A DNA stretch of 64,000 nucleotides from an uncultured Paracoccaceae bacterium (GCA_947498645.1 CANMKS010000001.1:2766032-2830031); one strand, 5' to 3'. Positions 33,804 to 45,116 are shown, numbered from the stretch's first letter. The notes: a model not told the origin generated them from the letters alone. A program made the numbers and translations.

Positions 33804-35012
33804 ATGTCGAAAATCAAGGTAGAAAACCCCATCGTCGAACTCGATGGCGATGAAATGACCCGTATCATCTGGGACTTCATCAAGAAAAAGCTGATCCTTC
33901 CCTACCTTGATATTGATCTGCTCTATTATGACCTTGGCATGGAGGTCCGCGACGAAACCAATGACCAGATCACGATTGATGCGGCGGAAAAGATAAAAGA
34001 AATCGGCGTTGGCGTGAAATGCGCGACCATCACGCCGGATGAAGGCCGTGTTGAGGAATTTGGCCTGAAAGAGATGTGGCGCAGCCCCAACGGCACGATC
34101 CGCAATATCCTTGGCGGCGTTGTCTTCCGCGCACCCATCATCTGCAAAAACGTGCCGCGCCTTGTTCCCGGCTGGACGGACCCGATTGTGATCGGGCGCC
34201 ATGCCTTTGGGGACCAGTACAAGGCCACCGATTTCCTGATGCCCGGCCCCGGTAAGCTGACCATGAAGTTCGTCGGCGAAGACGGGCAAGTGATCGAAAA
34301 AGAGGTGTTTGACAGCCCCTCTGCCGGTGTGGCGATGGGCATGTATAATCTTGATGCCTCCATCTATGATTTTGCGCGCGCCTCTTTCAACTATGGCCTG
34401 AACCTTGGCTGGCCGGTGTATCTGTCCACCAAGAACACGATCCTCAAAGCCTATGACGGGCGGTTCAAGGATATCTTTCAGGAAGTGTTCGAGACTGAGT
34501 TCAAAGAGCAATTCGACGCGGCTGGCATCGAATACCAGCACCGCCTGATTGATGACATGGTGGCCTCTGCGATGAAATGGTCGGGCAAATTCGTCTGGGC
34601 CTGCAAGAACTACGATGGCGATGTGCAGTCCGATACGGTCGCACAGGGCTTCGGCTCACTTGGGTTGATGACCAGCCAGTTGATGACACCCGACGGCAAA
34701 ATCGTCGAATCAGAAGCAGCACACGGCACCGTCACCCGCCACTACCGCCAGCATCAGGCAGGGCAAGCCACCTCGACCAACTCCATCGCGTCGATCTTTG
34801 CATGGACAGGCGGGCTCAAGCACCGCGCCAAGCTGGATGACAATGCGCAATTGATGGGCTTTGCCGAAACGCTGGAGAAGGTGATCGTGGACACGGTTGA
34901 AAGCGGGTTCATGACCAAGGACCTCGCCCTGTTGGTCGGCCCCGATCAGGGATGGCTGACGACGGAAGGGTTCCTTGAGAAAATCGACGAGAACCTGAAC
35001 GCCGCGATGTAA
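33804..35012 (+). CDS. icd: NADP-dependent isocitrate dehydrogenase
   Basis: 402 residues of the dimeric, eukaryote-like type II IDH (starts [23 protein letters not shown]; contains [20 protein letters not shown] with the substrate-binding Ser/Asn/Arg). It converts isocitrate to 2-oxoglutarate with NADP. Metal-binding aspartates lie in [16 protein letters not shown]. The ATG has a GGAGCAC site upstream. It has its own promoter region after the tRNA, with tandem palindromes, and its own terminator. Confidence 0.97.
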   Translation: MSKIKVENPIVELDGDEMTRIIWDFIKKKLILPYLDIDLLYYDLGMEVRDETNDQITIDAAEKIKEIGVGVKCATITPDEGRVEEFGLKEMWRSPNGTIRNILGGVVFRAPIICKNVPRLVPGWTDPIVIGRHAFGDQYKATDFLMPGPGKLTMKFVGEDGQVIEKEVFDSPSAGVAMGMYNLDASIYDFARASFNYGLNLGWPVYLSTKNTILKAYDGRFKDIFQEVFETEFKEQFDAAGIEYQHRLIDDMVASAMKWSGKFVWACKNYDGDVQSDTVAQGFGSLGLMTSQLMTPDGKIVESEAAHGTVTRHYRQHQAGQATSTNSIASIFAWTGGLKHRAKLDDNAQLMGFAETLEKVIVDTVESGFMTKDLALLVGPDQGWLTTEGFLEKIDENLNAAM

Positions 35013-35039
35013 GTCGGCACATTAAATTATGTGAACTGA

Positions 35040-35064
35040 GCGGCCCCGTGCGGGCCGCCCTTTT
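35040..35064 (+). terminator. rho-independent terminator of icd
   Basis: GCGGCCC CGTGC GGGCCGC (7-bp stem, 35040-35058) followed by CCTTTTCG. Confidence 0.85.
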
Positions 35065-35147
35065 CGTTGCGTGAAAGCGTCACAAAGGGCTGGCCTTTGG
35101 CGGCGCGGCAGGCTATCCGCGCGACAACTCCAGACAAAGGCAGACCT

Positions 35148-36965
35148 ATGGATATCCGCAATATCGCGATCATCGCGCACGTTGACCACGGCAAGACGAC
35201 ACTTGTTGATGAACTCCTCAAGCAATCCGGCATCTACCGCGAGAACGAGGCGACCCAGGAACGCGCCATGGACAGCAACGACATTGAGCGCGAGCGTGGC
35301 ATCACCATTCTGGCGAAATGTACGTCCGTCGAATGGAAAGGCACCCGCATCAACATCGTGGACACCCCCGGCCACGCCGATTTCGGTGGTGAGGTTGAGC
35401 GTATCCTGTCCATGGTCGACGGGGTTGTGTTGCTGGTGGATGCCGCCGAAGGCCCGATGCCGCAAACGAAATTCGTGACATCCAAGGCACTGGCGCTTGG
35501 TCTGCGTCCTATCGTTGTGGTGAACAAGGTCGATAAGGCAGATGGCGAACCTGACCGCGCCGTTGACGATTGTTTTGATCTGTTCGCGGCACTGGAAGCC
35601 AATGACGATCAATTGGATTTTCCAACAATGTTTGCCTCTGGCCGATCCGGCTGGTGTGATGCAGAATTGGACGGGCCACGCGAAAACCTCGATGCGCTTT
35701 TTGATCTGATCGTTGATCACGTCCCTGCCCCTGCCCAAATCGCGCATAAGAGCGAACCTTTCCGCATGTTGGCCACCACGCTGTCTGCGGATCCATTTAT
35801 CGGGCGCATCCTGACGGGCCGGGTTGAATCTGGCACGCTGAAGGCCGGTGAGACCGTCAAGGCATTGTCACGCGATGGCGAAAAGATCGAGCAGTTCCGT
35901 GTCTCCAAAGTGCTGGCCTTCCGTGGCCTGTCACAGACCGCCATTGATGTGGCAGAGGCCGGCGATATCGTCACCCTTGCGGGCATGACCAAGGCAACGG
36001 TTGCCGATACCATCTGCGATCTGTCCGTCGATGACGCGATCCCGGCGCAACCCATTGATCCGCCAACCATCACGGTCACATTTGGCATCAATGACAGCCC
36101 GCTGGCGGGCAAGGACGGCAAGAAAGTGCAATCGCGCGTCATCCGTGACCGTCTGATGAAAGAGGCCGAGGTGAACGTCGCAATCAAGATCGCCGACACA
36201 CCTGGCGGCGATGCGTTTGAGGTGTCAGGCCGTGGCGAATTGCAGATGGGCGTGTTGATCGAAAACATGCGCCGCGAAGGGTTTGAGCTGTCGATTTCAC
36301 GCCCGCAGGTGATTTTCACCGAGGTTGATGGCGTGCGCCATGAACCCGTCGAGGAAGTCACCATCGACGTGGATGATGAATACACCGGCACTGTCGTCGA
36401 GAAACTGACCGGCCCGCGCAAAGGTGAGCTGACCGAGATGAAACCCGCAGGTGCTGGCAAAACCCGCATCATCGCGCATGTGCCATCGCGCGGTTTGATT
36501 GGTTATCATGGTGAGTTTTTGACTGACACGCGCGGCTCTGGCGTGTTGAACCGCCTGTTCCATGGCTCCACACCCTACAAAGGCAAGATCGAAGGCCGCC
36601 GTCAGGGTGTGTTGATTTCCATGGAAAACGGCACCTCGGTGGCCTTTGCGCTGTGGAACCTCGAAGATCGGGGCAAAATGTTCATTGGCGCGCAGGAAGC
36701 TGTTTATCAAGGTATGATCATCGGCGAACACAGCCGTGAAAACGACCTTGAAGTGAACCCCCTCAAAGGCAAGAAACTGACCAACGTCCGCGCCTCTGGC
36801 ACAGACGAAGCAGTGCGCCTGACCACACCGGTGACCATGTCGCTGGAACAGGCGATCGCCTATATCGACGATGATGAATTGGTCGAGGTCACGCCAAACG
36901 CGATCCGGCTGCGCAAGCGCTATCTGGACCCGCATGAACGCAAGCGCCAGGCACGCGCAAGCTAG
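35148..36965 (+). CDS. typA: ribosome-associated GTPase TypA/BipA
   Basis: 605 residues of the translational GTPase family: G1 [10 protein letters not shown]2 around RERGITI, G3 DTPGHADF, G4 [15 protein letters not shown]-like domains II, III and V and the TypA-specific C-terminal domain follow. It assists 50S assembly, especially in cold or stress. The ATG at 35148 gives the standard [15 protein letters not shown] start; the frame extends upstream without conserved residues. Its stop shares the palindrome CTAG with the convergent MOSC gene. Confidence 0.96.
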   Translation: MDIRNIAIIAHVDHGKTTLVDELLKQSGIYRENEATQERAMDSNDIERERGITILAKCTSVEWKGTRINIVDTPGHADFGGEVERILSMVDGVVLLVDAAEGPMPQTKFVTSKALALGLRPIVVVNKVDKADGEPDRAVDDCFDLFAALEANDDQLDFPTMFASGRSGWCDAELDGPRENLDALFDLIVDHVPAPAQIAHKSEPFRMLATTLSADPFIGRILTGRVESGTLKAGETVKALSRDGEKIEQFRVSKVLAFRGLSQTAIDVAEAGDIVTLAGMTKATVADTICDLSVDDAIPAQPIDPPTITVTFGINDSPLAGKDGKKVQSRVIRDRLMKEAEVNVAIKIADTPGGDAFEVSGRGELQMGVLIENMRREGFELSISRPQVIFTEVDGVRHEPVEEVTIDVDDEYTGTVVEKLTGPRKGELTEMKPAGAGKTRIIAHVPSRGLIGYHGEFLTDTRGSGVLNRLFHGSTPYKGKIEGRRQGVLISMENGTSVAFALWNLEDRGKMFIGAQEAVYQGMIIGEHSRENDLEVNPLKGKKLTNVRASGTDEAVRLTTPVTMSLEQAIAYIDDDELVEVTPNAIRLRKRYLDPHERKRQARAS

Positions 36966-37432
36966 GCCGGGGCCACCACATCACCTACGCTGATCGCGCC
37001 GGGCATGGCGACGCTGGCATACCAGCCGCCATGCCCGCGCATCGCGTTGTAGCCACCCGGCCCCAACGCCTTTTCCATGCGAGAACATGGCGGACATGGG
37101 CCGTGGATTTCCAAAACAACATCACCTATCCGCACAAGCCCCTTGCGCAGGGCCAGCAGATTTAGACCAGACACCACAAGGTTACGGCGCAACATCTCCA
37201 GGGTGACGTCGGCGTTGTCCGAAAGTGCGGCAATAACCGGCAAATGTTCGGCCTGCATCAATGTCACCGCCCGTTTGCCGGCGCGGCCATGATCACCAAT
37301 CAGGCCAGCCTCGGTCACCTCTGCCCGATCCACAACATCAATCTCGGCATAGCGTTCGGCCCGCAGCCCGATCCAGTCAAGCCGCCCCACCTTGGCATGG
37401 CGCGCCATCATCTCGCCAAGTTGGCCCTTCAC
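36962..37432 (-). CDS. MOSC domain protein
   Basis: 156 residues: a beta-rich MOSC domain (molybdenum cofactor sulfurase C-terminal type) with AEVTEAGLIGDHGRAGKRAVTLMQAEHL, RRNLVVSGLNLLAL, and the cysteine block GPCPPCSRM, probably the sulfur or Mo-ligand site. Small MOSC proteins such as YiiM and YuaD reduce N-hydroxylated compounds. It overlaps the next gene by 4 bp and is convergent with typA. Confidence 0.9.
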   Translation of the reverse strand: MKGQLGEMMARHAKVGRLDWIGLRAERYAEIDVVDRAEVTEAGLIGDHGRAGKRAVTLMQAEHLPVIAALSDNADVTLEMLRRNLVVSGLNLLALRKGLVRIGDVVLEIHGPCPPCSRMEKALGPGGYNAMRGHGGWYASVAMPGAISVGDVVAPA

Positions 37433-37716
37433 GCGATCTCTTCGACGATGCTCAGCTCGCGCTGGCTGGCGCCTTTGGCAAAACCCAACGCCTCTTGATA
37501 TGCGTCCGAATGGTAGCAGTCGTGCGCAGCTTGCAAGCTGGGGAAACGGGCGACAACATTGCGTGGCCTGTCGGGGCCTTCCAACTGCTCATACGCGCCA
37601 CCGCGCGCCAGAAACACACCGCCATGATCGGCAATCGCACCGGTTGCGCGTTTGGCATACTCGCCATAGGCGGCCTCGTCCGTGACGGTCACATGGGCAA
37701 TCCACAATGCACTCAT
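37429..37716 (-). CDS. DUF1330 family protein
   Basis: 95 residues, a dimeric ferredoxin-like alpha/beta-barrel type: [39 protein letters not shown] and [26 protein letters not shown]. Function is unknown. The start overlaps the alaS stop and the stop overlaps the MOSC start (both 4 bp), so alaS, DUF1330 and MOSC form a tightly coupled operon. Confidence 0.9.
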   Translation of the reverse strand: MSALWIAHVTVTDEAAYGEYAKRATGAIADHGGVFLARGGAYEQLEGPDRPRNVVARFPSLQAAHDCYHSDAYQEALGFAKGASQRELSIVEEIA

Positions 37717-40370
37717 TTCAATCCCTCCAAAACAGCCCTGGCTGCGGCGATCCCCGCCTCTGCATTCTCTGCCGAGGCACCACCGCCCTGCGCCATATCC
37801 GGGCGGCCACCGCCACCCTTGCCGCCCAGTTCCGGCGTCACGGCCCGCAGAATATCGACAGCAGACACGCGGCCCACCATATCATCTGTCACGCCAACCG
37901 CGACGGCGGCCTTGCCGCCAGTATCGGCGATCAGCAACACAGCGCCACTTTCCATTGCCGACTTCATCTCGTCAATCAGGGCGGGCAAATCCTTACCCGT
38001 CACACCGGACAAAACCTGCGCCTGAAATGCCACGCCGTTGATCACCTCTGACGGGGATGCTTCTTTTGCGCCACCGCTCATGGCCAGTTCACGGCGCAAT
38101 TGCGCCACCTCATTGGACAGCGCCTTGCGCTCATCCAGCAGCGCCTTGACACGTTCGGCCACTTCGGTGCTTGGTGCCTTCAGCGCAGCCGCAGCCTGGG
38201 CCAGACGCCCATCCTGTTCGCGCAAATAGTCCAGCGCCGCCTGCCCGGTCAACGCCTCGATCCGGCGCACACCCGCACTGGAGGCGGCATCGCCCAAGGT
38301 GACAAAGGCCCCGATTTCGCCCAACTGCCGCACATGGGTACCACCGCACAATTCCAGCGAATAAGTATCGCCAGACGCGCCCTTGCCAGAGCCGTCCTGA
38401 CGGCCCATCGACACCACGCGGACCTCATCACCATATTTTTCGCCAAAGAGCGCCTGCGCACCCATCGCGCGGGCATCATCGGGCGTCATGATCCGCGTCT
38501 CAACCGTGCCGTTCTGGCGAATGATCGCGTTCACATCGCGTTCGACCTGCGCCAGCTCTTCAGCGGTCAGCGCCTTGGTATGGCTAAAGTCAAAGCGCAA
38601 ACGGTCCGGCGCATTCAGCGACCCGCGCTGCGCGATATGGTCGCCCAGCACCTCGCGCAGTGCCTCGTTCAGCAGGTGCGTGGCAGAGTGGTTGGCCTGA
38701 ATATGCGCGCGGCGGGTCGGATCAACGGCAAGCTCTGCACCCTGCCCTTTGGACAGCGACCCTTCGGTCACTCTCGCGAAATGCACATAAACGCCCGCCA
38801 CCTTCTTGGTGTCGGTAATTTCAGCCTTGCCAGTCTCCGTAACCAAAGTGCCTGCATCGCCAACCTGACCACCGGATTCCGCATAAAAGGGCGTCTGGTT
38901 CAGCACGATTTGCACCGTCCCGTCAGCGTCTTGCACCGCAGCCCCATCCACAACCAAAGCCGCAATCTGACCTTCTGCCTTCAGCGTGTCGTAACCCAGA
39001 AAATCGGTCGCGCCGCTGGTGTCGGCAATATCGAACCACACCGCAATATCAGCAGCCTCGCCCGTGCCAGACCATGCCGCGCGCGCCTTGGCCTTTTGCG
39101 CCGCCATGGCCGCATCAAAACCGTCAGTGTCAACCGTGCGGCCCTTTTCACGCAGGGCATCCTGCGTCAGGTCAAGCGGGAAGCCATAGGTATCATATAG
39201 CTTGAACGCCGCTTCGCCCGGCAATGCGGCATCCTCCGCCAGCCCGGACAATTCATCATCCAGCAGCTTCAACCCACGATCCAGCGTTTGCTTGAACCGC
39301 AACTCTTCGTTCAGCAGCGTTTCTTCGATCAGCTTTTGGCCCTGACCCAATTCCGGATAAGCCGCTCCCATCTGCTGCACCAATGCGGGCACCAGTTTGT
39401 GCATCACCGGGTCTTTGCCGCCCAATTGATGCGCATGGCGCATGGCCCGACGCATGATCCGGCGCAGCACATAACCACGGCCCTCGTTTGACGGCAAAAC
39501 ACCTTCGGCAATCAGGAATGACGTCGAACGCAGGTGGTCCGCGATCACGCGGTGATGGGTATTGCCGGGGCCGTCAGGATCGCTTGAGGTTGCATCGGCT
39601 GATGCCTCGATCAGGGCACGCATCAGATCGGTGTCATAGTTGTCGTGCTTGCCTTGCAGCAATGCCCCGATCCGTTCCAGCCCCATACCAGTGTCAATTG
39701 ACTGCATCTCAAGCGGCTTCATACTGCCGTCTTCGAACTGTTCGTTCTGCATGAAAACAACATTCCAGATCTCGATGAACCGGTCGCCGTCTTCCTCCGG
39801 CGATCCCGGCGGTCCACCCCAGATGTGATCGCCGTGGTCATAAAATATCTCGGTGCAGGGCCCGCAAGGGCCGGTTGGACCCATACGCCAGAAGTTATCA
39901 TCGGTCGGAATGCGGATGATCCTGTCATCCGACAGGCCCGCAACCTTCTTCCAGATTTCCGCCGCCTCATCATCGGTGTGATAGACCGTGACCAGCAGCT
40001 TGTCCTTGTTGATGCCAAATTCCTTGGTCAGCAGTTCCCATGCATAGGGGATCGCGTCAGATTTGAAGTAATCGCCAAAGCTGAAGTTGCCCAGCATTTC
40101 AAAAAATGTGTGGTGCCGTGCGGTGTAACCCACATTGTCCAGATCATTGTGCTTGCCACCGGCCCGCACGCATTTCTGGCTGGTTGTCGCGCGGGTGTAA
40201 TCGCGCGTCTCAACCCCGGTGAACAGGTTCTTGAACTGCACCATGCCAGAGTTGGCAAACATCAGCGTTGGATCATTGCGCGGGACAAGCGGGCTTGAGG
40301 CCACAACCTCATGCCCTTGTTTGTCAAAGTAGTTCAGAAAGGTTGAACGAATGTCAGCAAGGCTGGTCAT
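37713..40370 (-). CDS. alaS: alanyl-tRNA synthetase
   Basis: 885 residues with all AlaRS domains: the class II catalytic core (N-terminal [36 protein letters not shown]), the tRNA-recognition domain, and the editing domain with the Zn motifs [13 protein letters not shown] and CGGTHV, and a C-Ala domain (about 750-885) with a coiled coil. Charges tRNA-Ala. The upstream gap before recA carries two palindromes that fall in its promoter region. It heads the alaS-DUF1330-MOSC operon. Confidence 0.98.
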   Translation of the reverse strand: MTSLADIRSTFLNYFDKQGHEVVASSPLVPRNDPTLMFANSGMVQFKNLFTGVETRDYTRATTSQKCVRAGGKHNDLDNVGYTARHHTFFEMLGNFSFGDYFKSDAIPYAWELLTKEFGINKDKLLVTVYHTDDEAAEIWKKVAGLSDDRIIRIPTDDNFWRMGPTGPCGPCTEIFYDHGDHIWGGPPGSPEEDGDRFIEIWNVVFMQNEQFEDGSMKPLEMQSIDTGMGLERIGALLQGKHDNYDTDLMRALIEASADATSSDPDGPGNTHHRVIADHLRSTSFLIAEGVLPSNEGRGYVLRRIMRRAMRHAHQLGGKDPVMHKLVPALVQQMGAAYPELGQGQKLIEETLLNEELRFKQTLDRGLKLLDDELSGLAEDAALPGEAAFKLYDTYGFPLDLTQDALREKGRTVDTDGFDAAMAAQKAKARAAWSGTGEAADIAVWFDIADTSGATDFLGYDTLKAEGQIAALVVDGAAVQDADGTVQIVLNQTPFYAESGGQVGDAGTLVTETGKAEITDTKKVAGVYVHFARVTEGSLSKGQGAELAVDPTRRAHIQANHSATHLLNEALREVLGDHIAQRGSLNAPDRLRFDFSHTKALTAEELAQVERDVNAIIRQNGTVETRIMTPDDARAMGAQALFGEKYGDEVRVVSMGRQDGSGKGASGDTYSLELCGGTHVRQLGEIGAFVTLGDAASSAGVRRIEALTGQAALDYLREQDGRLAQAAAALKAPSTEVAERVKALLDERKALSNEVAQLRRELAMSGGAKEASPSEVINGVAFQAQVLSGVTGKDLPALIDEMKSAMESGAVLLIADTGGKAAVAVGVTDDMVGRVSAVDILRAVTPELGGKGGGGRPDMAQGGGASAENAEAGIAAARAVLEGLK

Positions 40371-40547
40371 GGCAGGCTTTCGGCAGGTGAATTGCGTTAG
40401 ACTGCAGAAATAGACCTGCGCCTACATACTGTCCACAGGCAAACAGGCCCTCGTCTTTCCATGTCCAATCAAACTTCCGCCGGAGGCAGCTTTCAACCTG
40501 GCACCACGCAACGAAGAAGGGTGCCGCGTTCCGCAACACCCCCTCCC

Positions 40548-40582
40548 GGAGTATACTCCACCACAGGTCTACGGCGTAGACC
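40548..40582. promoter_or_regulatory. paired palindromes between alaS and recA
   Basis: GGAGTATACTCC (40548-40559) and GGTCTAC GGC GTAGACC (40566-40582) are perfect palindromes, 6 bp apart. They lie in the alaS promoter region and just beyond the recA stop. No T-run follows either on the recA-transcribed strand, so a protein-binding or leader role is as likely as termination. Confidence 0.45.
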
Positions 40583-40595
40583 ACCTTCTGCGGGC

Positions 40596-41678
40596 TCAGA
40601 CCTCTACAAGGTCGTCGTCACCATCATCTGCGCTGCCTTCGGGCAGATCAAAATCCAGACCATGTGCGGCGCGGATCTTATCCTCGATCTCTAGGGCAAC
40701 GTTTGGGTTTTCCTTGAGGAAAATCTTGGAGTTCTCGCGCCCCTGACCAATCCGCTCATCCCCGTAAGAGAACCACGCGCCTGACTTTTCAACCACGCCG
40801 GCTTTCACACCCAGATCAAGCAGCTCACCCATCTTCGAGATGCCTTCGCCATACATGATGTCGAATTCGACCTGCTTGAACGGCGGCGCCACCTTGTTCT
40901 TGACGACTTTCACGCGGGTCGCATTGCCGACAACCTCATCCCGGTCCTTGATCGCGCCAATCCGGCGGATATCCAGACGGACAGAGGCATAGAATTTCAG
41001 CGCGTTACCACCGGTGGTCGTCTCTGGCGATCCAAACATCACACCAATCTTCATGCGGATTTGGTTGATGAAAATCACCATGCAACCGGACCGGTTGATC
41101 GACCCGGTCAGCTTGCGCATCGCCTGAGACATCAGGCGCGCATGCACGCCCACGGAACTGTCGCCCATGTCGCCCTCAAGCTCTGACTTGGGCGTCAGCG
41201 CCGCCACCGAATCCACGATCACCATGTTCACAGCACCGGACCGGACCAATGTATCCACGATCTCCAAGGCCTGCTCGCCCGTGTCGGGTTGCGAAATCAG
41301 CAGCTCGTCAAGGTTCACGCCAAGTTTCTTGGCATATTGCGGGTCCAGCGCATGTTCCGCATCGACAAAGGCGCAAACGCCGCCTTTTTTCTGCTCTTCG
41401 GCAATCGCATGCAGGGTCAGCGTTGTCTTACCCGACGATTCCGGACCGTAAATTTCAATCACACGGCCCTTCGGCAAACCGCCAATGCCAAGTGCGATGT
41501 CCAGACCCAGTGACCCTGTCGATGTCGCCTCGATGTCGGCCATCTGATTCTGGCCGCCCAGCTTCATGATCGAGCCTTTGCCGAACTGTCGTTCGATCTG
41601 CGCCAGTGCGCTTTCCAGCGCCTTTTCCTTATCCGCGGTCTTCTTGTCAGTCATTTTGAGGAGTTCTGCCGTTGCCAT
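40596..41678 (-). CDS. recA: recombinase RecA
   Basis: 360 residues; homologous recombination and SOS co-protease. Walker A is GPESSGKTT; further blocks are the L1 loop region with [13 protein letters not shown]2 with [23 protein letters not shown], and the acidic C-terminus [14 protein letters not shown]. The start [13 protein letters not shown] at 41678 is typical of the order; further upstream codons are not conserved. A GTTC-N7-GTTC SOS box lies 50 bp upstream. It is monocistronic. Confidence 0.97.
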   Translation of the reverse strand: MATAELLKMTDKKTADKEKALESALAQIERQFGKGSIMKLGGQNQMADIEATSTGSLGLDIALGIGGLPKGRVIEIYGPESSGKTTLTLHAIAEEQKKGGVCAFVDAEHALDPQYAKKLGVNLDELLISQPDTGEQALEIVDTLVRSGAVNMVIVDSVAALTPKSELEGDMGDSSVGVHARLMSQAMRKLTGSINRSGCMVIFINQIRMKIGVMFGSPETTTGGNALKFYASVRLDIRRIGAIKDRDEVVGNATRVKVVKNKVAPPFKQVEFDIMYGEGISKMGELLDLGVKAGVVEKSGAWFSYGDERIGQGRENSKIFLKENPNVALEIEDKIRAAHGLDFDLPEGSADDGDDDLVEV

Positions 41679-41728
41679 GTGTCCTGTCCTTATTTCACGC
41701 GCCCTGCGGGGCGGCAATCACTGCTTTT

Positions 41729-41743
41729 GTTCTCTTTGTGTTC
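41729..41743 (-). promoter_or_regulatory. LexA (SOS) box of recA
   Basis: GTTC TCTTTGT GTTC on the plus strand, GAAC-N7-GAAC for recA on the minus strand, 50 bp before the recA start. It matches the alphaproteobacterial LexA consensus. The divergent sulfotransferase-like gene begins 130 bp away and could also be affected. Confidence 0.75.
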
Positions 41744-41872
41744 TCACCCTTAATGAGATCAAAACCAGAACATTGCAACATAAATTTTCATGGATAACCT
41801 TGCTTGAAAGGTGGTTAAGGAATGGTTTATGGCCTAGCATCGCCGTCAAGCAACACGAAAGACGACAGATAA

Positions 41873-42472
41873 ATGCTTGTTTTCTGGAAGGAAAATCTGG
41901 TGCTGCTGGCAGTACCAAAGACAGGATCAACCGCGTTAGAGGGCGCATTGGCACCACGCGCGTCCATGGTTCTACGCGACCCACCGCATCTGAAACATGC
42001 GCCTTGCTATCGCTACAAACGATTCCTCAAGCCGTTTTTCGTGCAGGCGGGTGGGCAGAAACCCGAACTGATGGCCGTCGTGCGCAACCCAATTGACTGG
42101 CTGGGCAGTTGGTACCGCTACCGCACGCGGCCCGACCTGATCGGACACGAAAACAGCACAGCGGACGTCAGTTTCGATGACTTCGTCACAGAGTATTGCA
42201 AGGGACAGCCCGCCCCCTTTGCCAACGTCGGCTCCCAAAACAAATTCCTGCGGATCAACGACGGCGAGATCGGCGCCCAGCATCTGTTTCAGTATGAACA
42301 ATGGGACAAAGTGATTGGATATCTGGAAGAGCGGCTTGAGATGACAATTACGCTGAAACAGAAGAATGTGTCGCCGGTAATGGCTTTGTCATTGTCTCCA
42401 GCGGTCGAGGCGAAGCTGCGCGAGAAACGGGCGGTAGAATTTGAGGTTTGGGAAATGGGGCGGCGCAAGTAA
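41873..42472 (+). CDS. sulfotransferase-family protein
   Basis: 199 residues. LLAVPKTGSTALEGAL is the PAPS 5'-phosphosulfate loop, and MAVVRNPIDWLGSWYRYR is the 3'-phosphate-binding segment of sulfotransferases. The protein is shorter than most family members and close to a group in Rhodobacterales that databases sometimes mislabel as gamma-glutamyl kinase. The substrate is unknown; a cell-surface glycan or lipid is a common guess. It is divergent from recA and followed, after 86 bp, by the beta-propeller gene. Confidence 0.78.
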   Translation: MLVFWKENLVLLAVPKTGSTALEGALAPRASMVLRDPPHLKHAPCYRYKRFLKPFFVQAGGQKPELMAVVRNPIDWLGSWYRYRTRPDLIGHENSTADVSFDDFVTEYCKGQPAPFANVGSQNKFLRINDGEIGAQHLFQYEQWDKVIGYLEERLEMTITLKQKNVSPVMALSLSPAVEAKLREKRAVEFEVWEMGRRK

Positions 42473-42558
42473 CATCGAGATACCCAAAGAAACCTTAGCC
42501 TTGGTATGATTTCCATCCTATACGTTTGCGCAATACCGCCCTGCATAACTATTGTATC

Positions 42559-43551
42559 ATGACCTCCCACAAGAGTTTCGAAATGGTGTCCCTACTTGAC
42601 CGCGTTAGGGGATTTGACACGCCCGCCGCCCTTCGGGACGTGGTTGACCGACTTGCCCGTACCGAGGATATCCGGTTTTCCCACGATGGTCGCCGCCTGG
42701 CAATCGCAGGCTTTGCAGCCAATAACATCATGATTCTCGAACTTGCCGCTGCACCATCGCGCGAGGTTACCGGCAGCCTTGAACTGAAACATCCACAGAT
42801 CGACATGCCACATGGGCTTGAGTGGTTGGACAACACCCAACTGGCGATTGCCAATCGCGGTGGTGGCGTGATGATTATTGCGGTCCAAGCACCGCAATCG
42901 GGCGTGCATGCAGCTGACGCGGAACTGCGGCAGTTCATAGACAAAATTGGCCTTCGCAAACCGATGAAATCGCCTGGATCCCTTGCCGTTGCGACGAAGA
43001 AGGATAAGCGGGGGCTTTGGGTCTGCAACAACTATATCAACACAATGTCTTATCATACGCTCAAGGGTGCCGGACCCAAGCTACGTATCGGGCGCAACAA
43101 AAGCGCAATAACCAAAGGTTTGAAAACGCCGGACGGCGTTGCTGTCAGCCATGACAATGCGTATTTGGCAATCTCCAACCACGACACTCATCAAGTATTC
43201 ATTTGCGCAATCGACAAACCGGGCAAGGCCACGAAAATTGGTGTGCTAAACGGCATTGACTATCCTCATGGGCTCCGATTTGCGCCGGATTCCAAATCGT
43301 TGATCGTTGCTGATGCGGGTCAACCCTTCCTGCACGTTTTTCGGACAGACAACGATTGGCAGGGCAAGCATGAAACGGCCAGATATGTGCGTGTCTTGAC
43401 TGATACCACCTATTGGCACGGACGGCACAATACCCAAGAAGGCGGTATCAAGGGTATCGATATTGACGCATCACGCGGTATCGTTGTCATGACCTGCGAA
43501 ATGCAAACACTGACGCTAGTGGATCTTGGGGACGTTTTGGGCGATCAGTAG
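42559..43551 (+). CDS. beta-propeller repeat protein of unknown function
   Basis: 330 residues made of about six to seven WD40/YVTN-like blades, each with a pattern such as DIRFSHDGRRLAIAGF, HGLEWLDNTQLAIANRG, DGVAVSHDNAYLAISNHDTHQVFI, or HGLRFAPDSKSLIVADAGQPFLHVF. There is no signal peptide, so it is probably cytoplasmic. It has histidines in DxPHG-type turns but no known catalytic motif. A TTG at 42526 is an alternative start. It follows the sulfotransferase-like gene in the same direction; a functional link is unproven. Confidence 0.72.
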   Translation: MTSHKSFEMVSLLDRVRGFDTPAALRDVVDRLARTEDIRFSHDGRRLAIAGFAANNIMILELAAAPSREVTGSLELKHPQIDMPHGLEWLDNTQLAIANRGGGVMIIAVQAPQSGVHAADAELRQFIDKIGLRKPMKSPGSLAVATKKDKRGLWVCNNYINTMSYHTLKGAGPKLRIGRNKSAITKGLKTPDGVAVSHDNAYLAISNHDTHQVFICAIDKPGKATKIGVLNGIDYPHGLRFAPDSKSLIVADAGQPFLHVFRTDNDWQGKHETARYVRVLTDTTYWHGRHNTQEGGIKGIDIDASRGIVVMTCEMQTLTLVDLGDVLGDQ

Positions 43552-43563
43552 AGCCCAGTCCGA

Positions 43564-43630
43564 CGTATGGTGGGTGAAATTCACGCTATGAATATTCCCA
43601 ATACGCACTGTGGGTTTCACCCACCCTACG
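43564..43630. repeat. long inverted repeat over the glpK stop
   Basis: Arms 43564-43579 (CGTATGGTGGGTGAAA) and 43615-43630 (TTTCACCCACCCTACG) pair at 15 of 16 positions around a 35-nt loop. The right arm covers the last bases and stop codon of glpK. It sits between convergent genes and probably ends both transcripts. The GGTGGGT core resembles intergenic REP-like sequences in many Proteobacteria. Confidence 0.7.
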
Positions 43631-45116
43631 TTTTCGTCAACGTCCGCTGCACCGCATCCTGCCACCCCGCATAGCGCCGTTCCCGCGTTGCCGCGTCCAT
43701 CTGCGGTTCAAACCTTTGGTCCAGTGCCCAATTCGCGGCAAAGCCTTCCTGATCCGGGTAGACACCTGCACGCATCCCCGCGAGCCATGCGACACCCAAT
43801 GCCGTTGTCTCTAGCACCGTTGGCCGGTCAACGGGCGCACCGATGATGTCGGACAGGAACTGCATTGCGTAATCGGATGCACTCATGCCCCCGTCAACCC
43901 GTAAAACACCATCTGCGTCAGAGGTTTGCCAGTCGCTCTTCATCGCCTCCAGCAGATCGCGCGTCTGGAAACCGACGCTTTCCAGCGCTGCCTTGGCAAA
44001 CTCTGCCGGGCCGGAATTGCGGGTCAACCCATAGATCGCGCCCCGCGCGTCAGCGTCCCAATAGGGCGCGCCAAGCCCGGTAAAGGCAGGCACCATGTAA
44101 AGCTCTTGCCCCGCATCCGCGGTTTCCGCCAAGGGTTGCGTCTCTTTCGCGTCGCGGATGATCTTGAGCCCATCGCGCAGCCATTGCACAACCGCGCCTG
44201 CGATAAAGATCGACCCTTCCAGCGCATAGGTCGGCTTGCCATCAAACTGATAGGCGATTGTGCCCAAGAGGCGTTTCTTGCTTTCCACCAGCGTGTCGCC
44301 GGTGTTGAGCAGGGCAAAACAGCCGGTCCCGTAGGTGGATTTCAGCATACCCGGCGCAAAACACGCCTGCCCTATGGTTGCCGCCTGCTGATCACCGGCA
44401 ACGCCCAGAATGGGCAGCTCTTTCCCAAACAAATCGGCACGGGTCATGCCGAAATCCGCAGCACAATCAAGCACCTCTGGCAGCATCGCCATCGGAATAC
44501 CAAAACGGTCGCAAATCGTGCTGCTCCACCGCCCCTTGCGGATATCATAGAGCATCGTGCGGGCCGCATTGGTGGCATCCGTTACATGGCGTTTACCGCC
44601 TGTCAGCTTCCAGATGAGATAACAGTCGACGGTACCAAACAGCAGTTCTCCGGCCTCGGCGCGTGCACGCGCGCCATCAACCTTGTCCAGAATATGATGC
44701 ACCTTGGTGCCCGAAAAATAGGGATCGGCCAGCAGGCCGGTTTTCCGGGTGATCGTCGCCTCAAACCCTTCGCGGCGCAGTTCTTCGCAGAAGGGCGCGG
44801 TACGGCGGTCTTGCCAAACGATGGCGTTGTGAATGGGCTCACCCGTCACCTTGTCCCAGATCAGCGTGGTTTCGCGCTGATTGGTGATGCCGATCGCAGC
44901 CACATCGCCGGCCGTGATGCCAGCCTTTTCAATGGCACCACGACAGGTCGAGGCAACCGAGGACCAGATATCGGATGGGTCATGTTCAACCCAGCCGGAC
45001 TGTGGGAAATGCTGGGTGAATTCTTCCTGCGCGGTCGCTTTCACGCGCATATCGGCATCAAAGAGAATGGCGCGGCTGGATGTCGTGCCTTGGTCGATGG
45101 CCAGAATATAGGTCAT
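43626..45116 (-). CDS. glpK: glycerol kinase
   Basis: 496 residues of the FGGY kinase family: [17 protein letters not shown] at the N-terminus, [32 protein letters not shown], and the C-terminal ATP/FGGY region [17 protein letters not shown]. Phosphorylates glycerol to sn-glycerol-3-phosphate. It lies 27 bp downstream of glpD in the same direction, so glpD-glpK form an operon divergent from glpR. Confidence 0.97.
   Translation of the reverse strand: MTYILAIDQGTTSSRAILFDADMRVKATAQEEFTQHFPQSGWVEHDPSDIWSSVASTCRGAIEKAGITAGDVAAIGITNQRETTLIWDKVTGEPIHNAIVWQDRRTAPFCEELRREGFEATITRKTGLLADPYFSGTKVHHILDKVDGARARAEAGELLFGTVDCYLIWKLTGGKRHVTDATNAARTMLYDIRKGRWSSTICDRFGIPMAMLPEVLDCAADFGMTRADLFGKELPILGVAGDQQAATIGQACFAPGMLKSTYGTGCFALLNTGDTLVESKKRLLGTIAYQFDGKPTYALEGSIFIAGAVVQWLRDGLKIIRDAKETQPLAETADAGQELYMVPAFTGLGAPYWDADARGAIYGLTRNSGPAEFAKAALESVGFQTRDLLEAMKSDWQTSDADGVLRVDGGMSASDYAMQFLSDIIGAPVDRPTVLETTALGVAWLAGMRAGVYPDQEGFAANWALDQRFEPQMDAATRERRYAGWQDAVQRTLTKT

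Noticed and set aside
40354..40584. 76-codon minus-strand frame between recA and alaS
   Set aside because: It covers the palindromes and overlaps the alaS start; no convincing start or composition.
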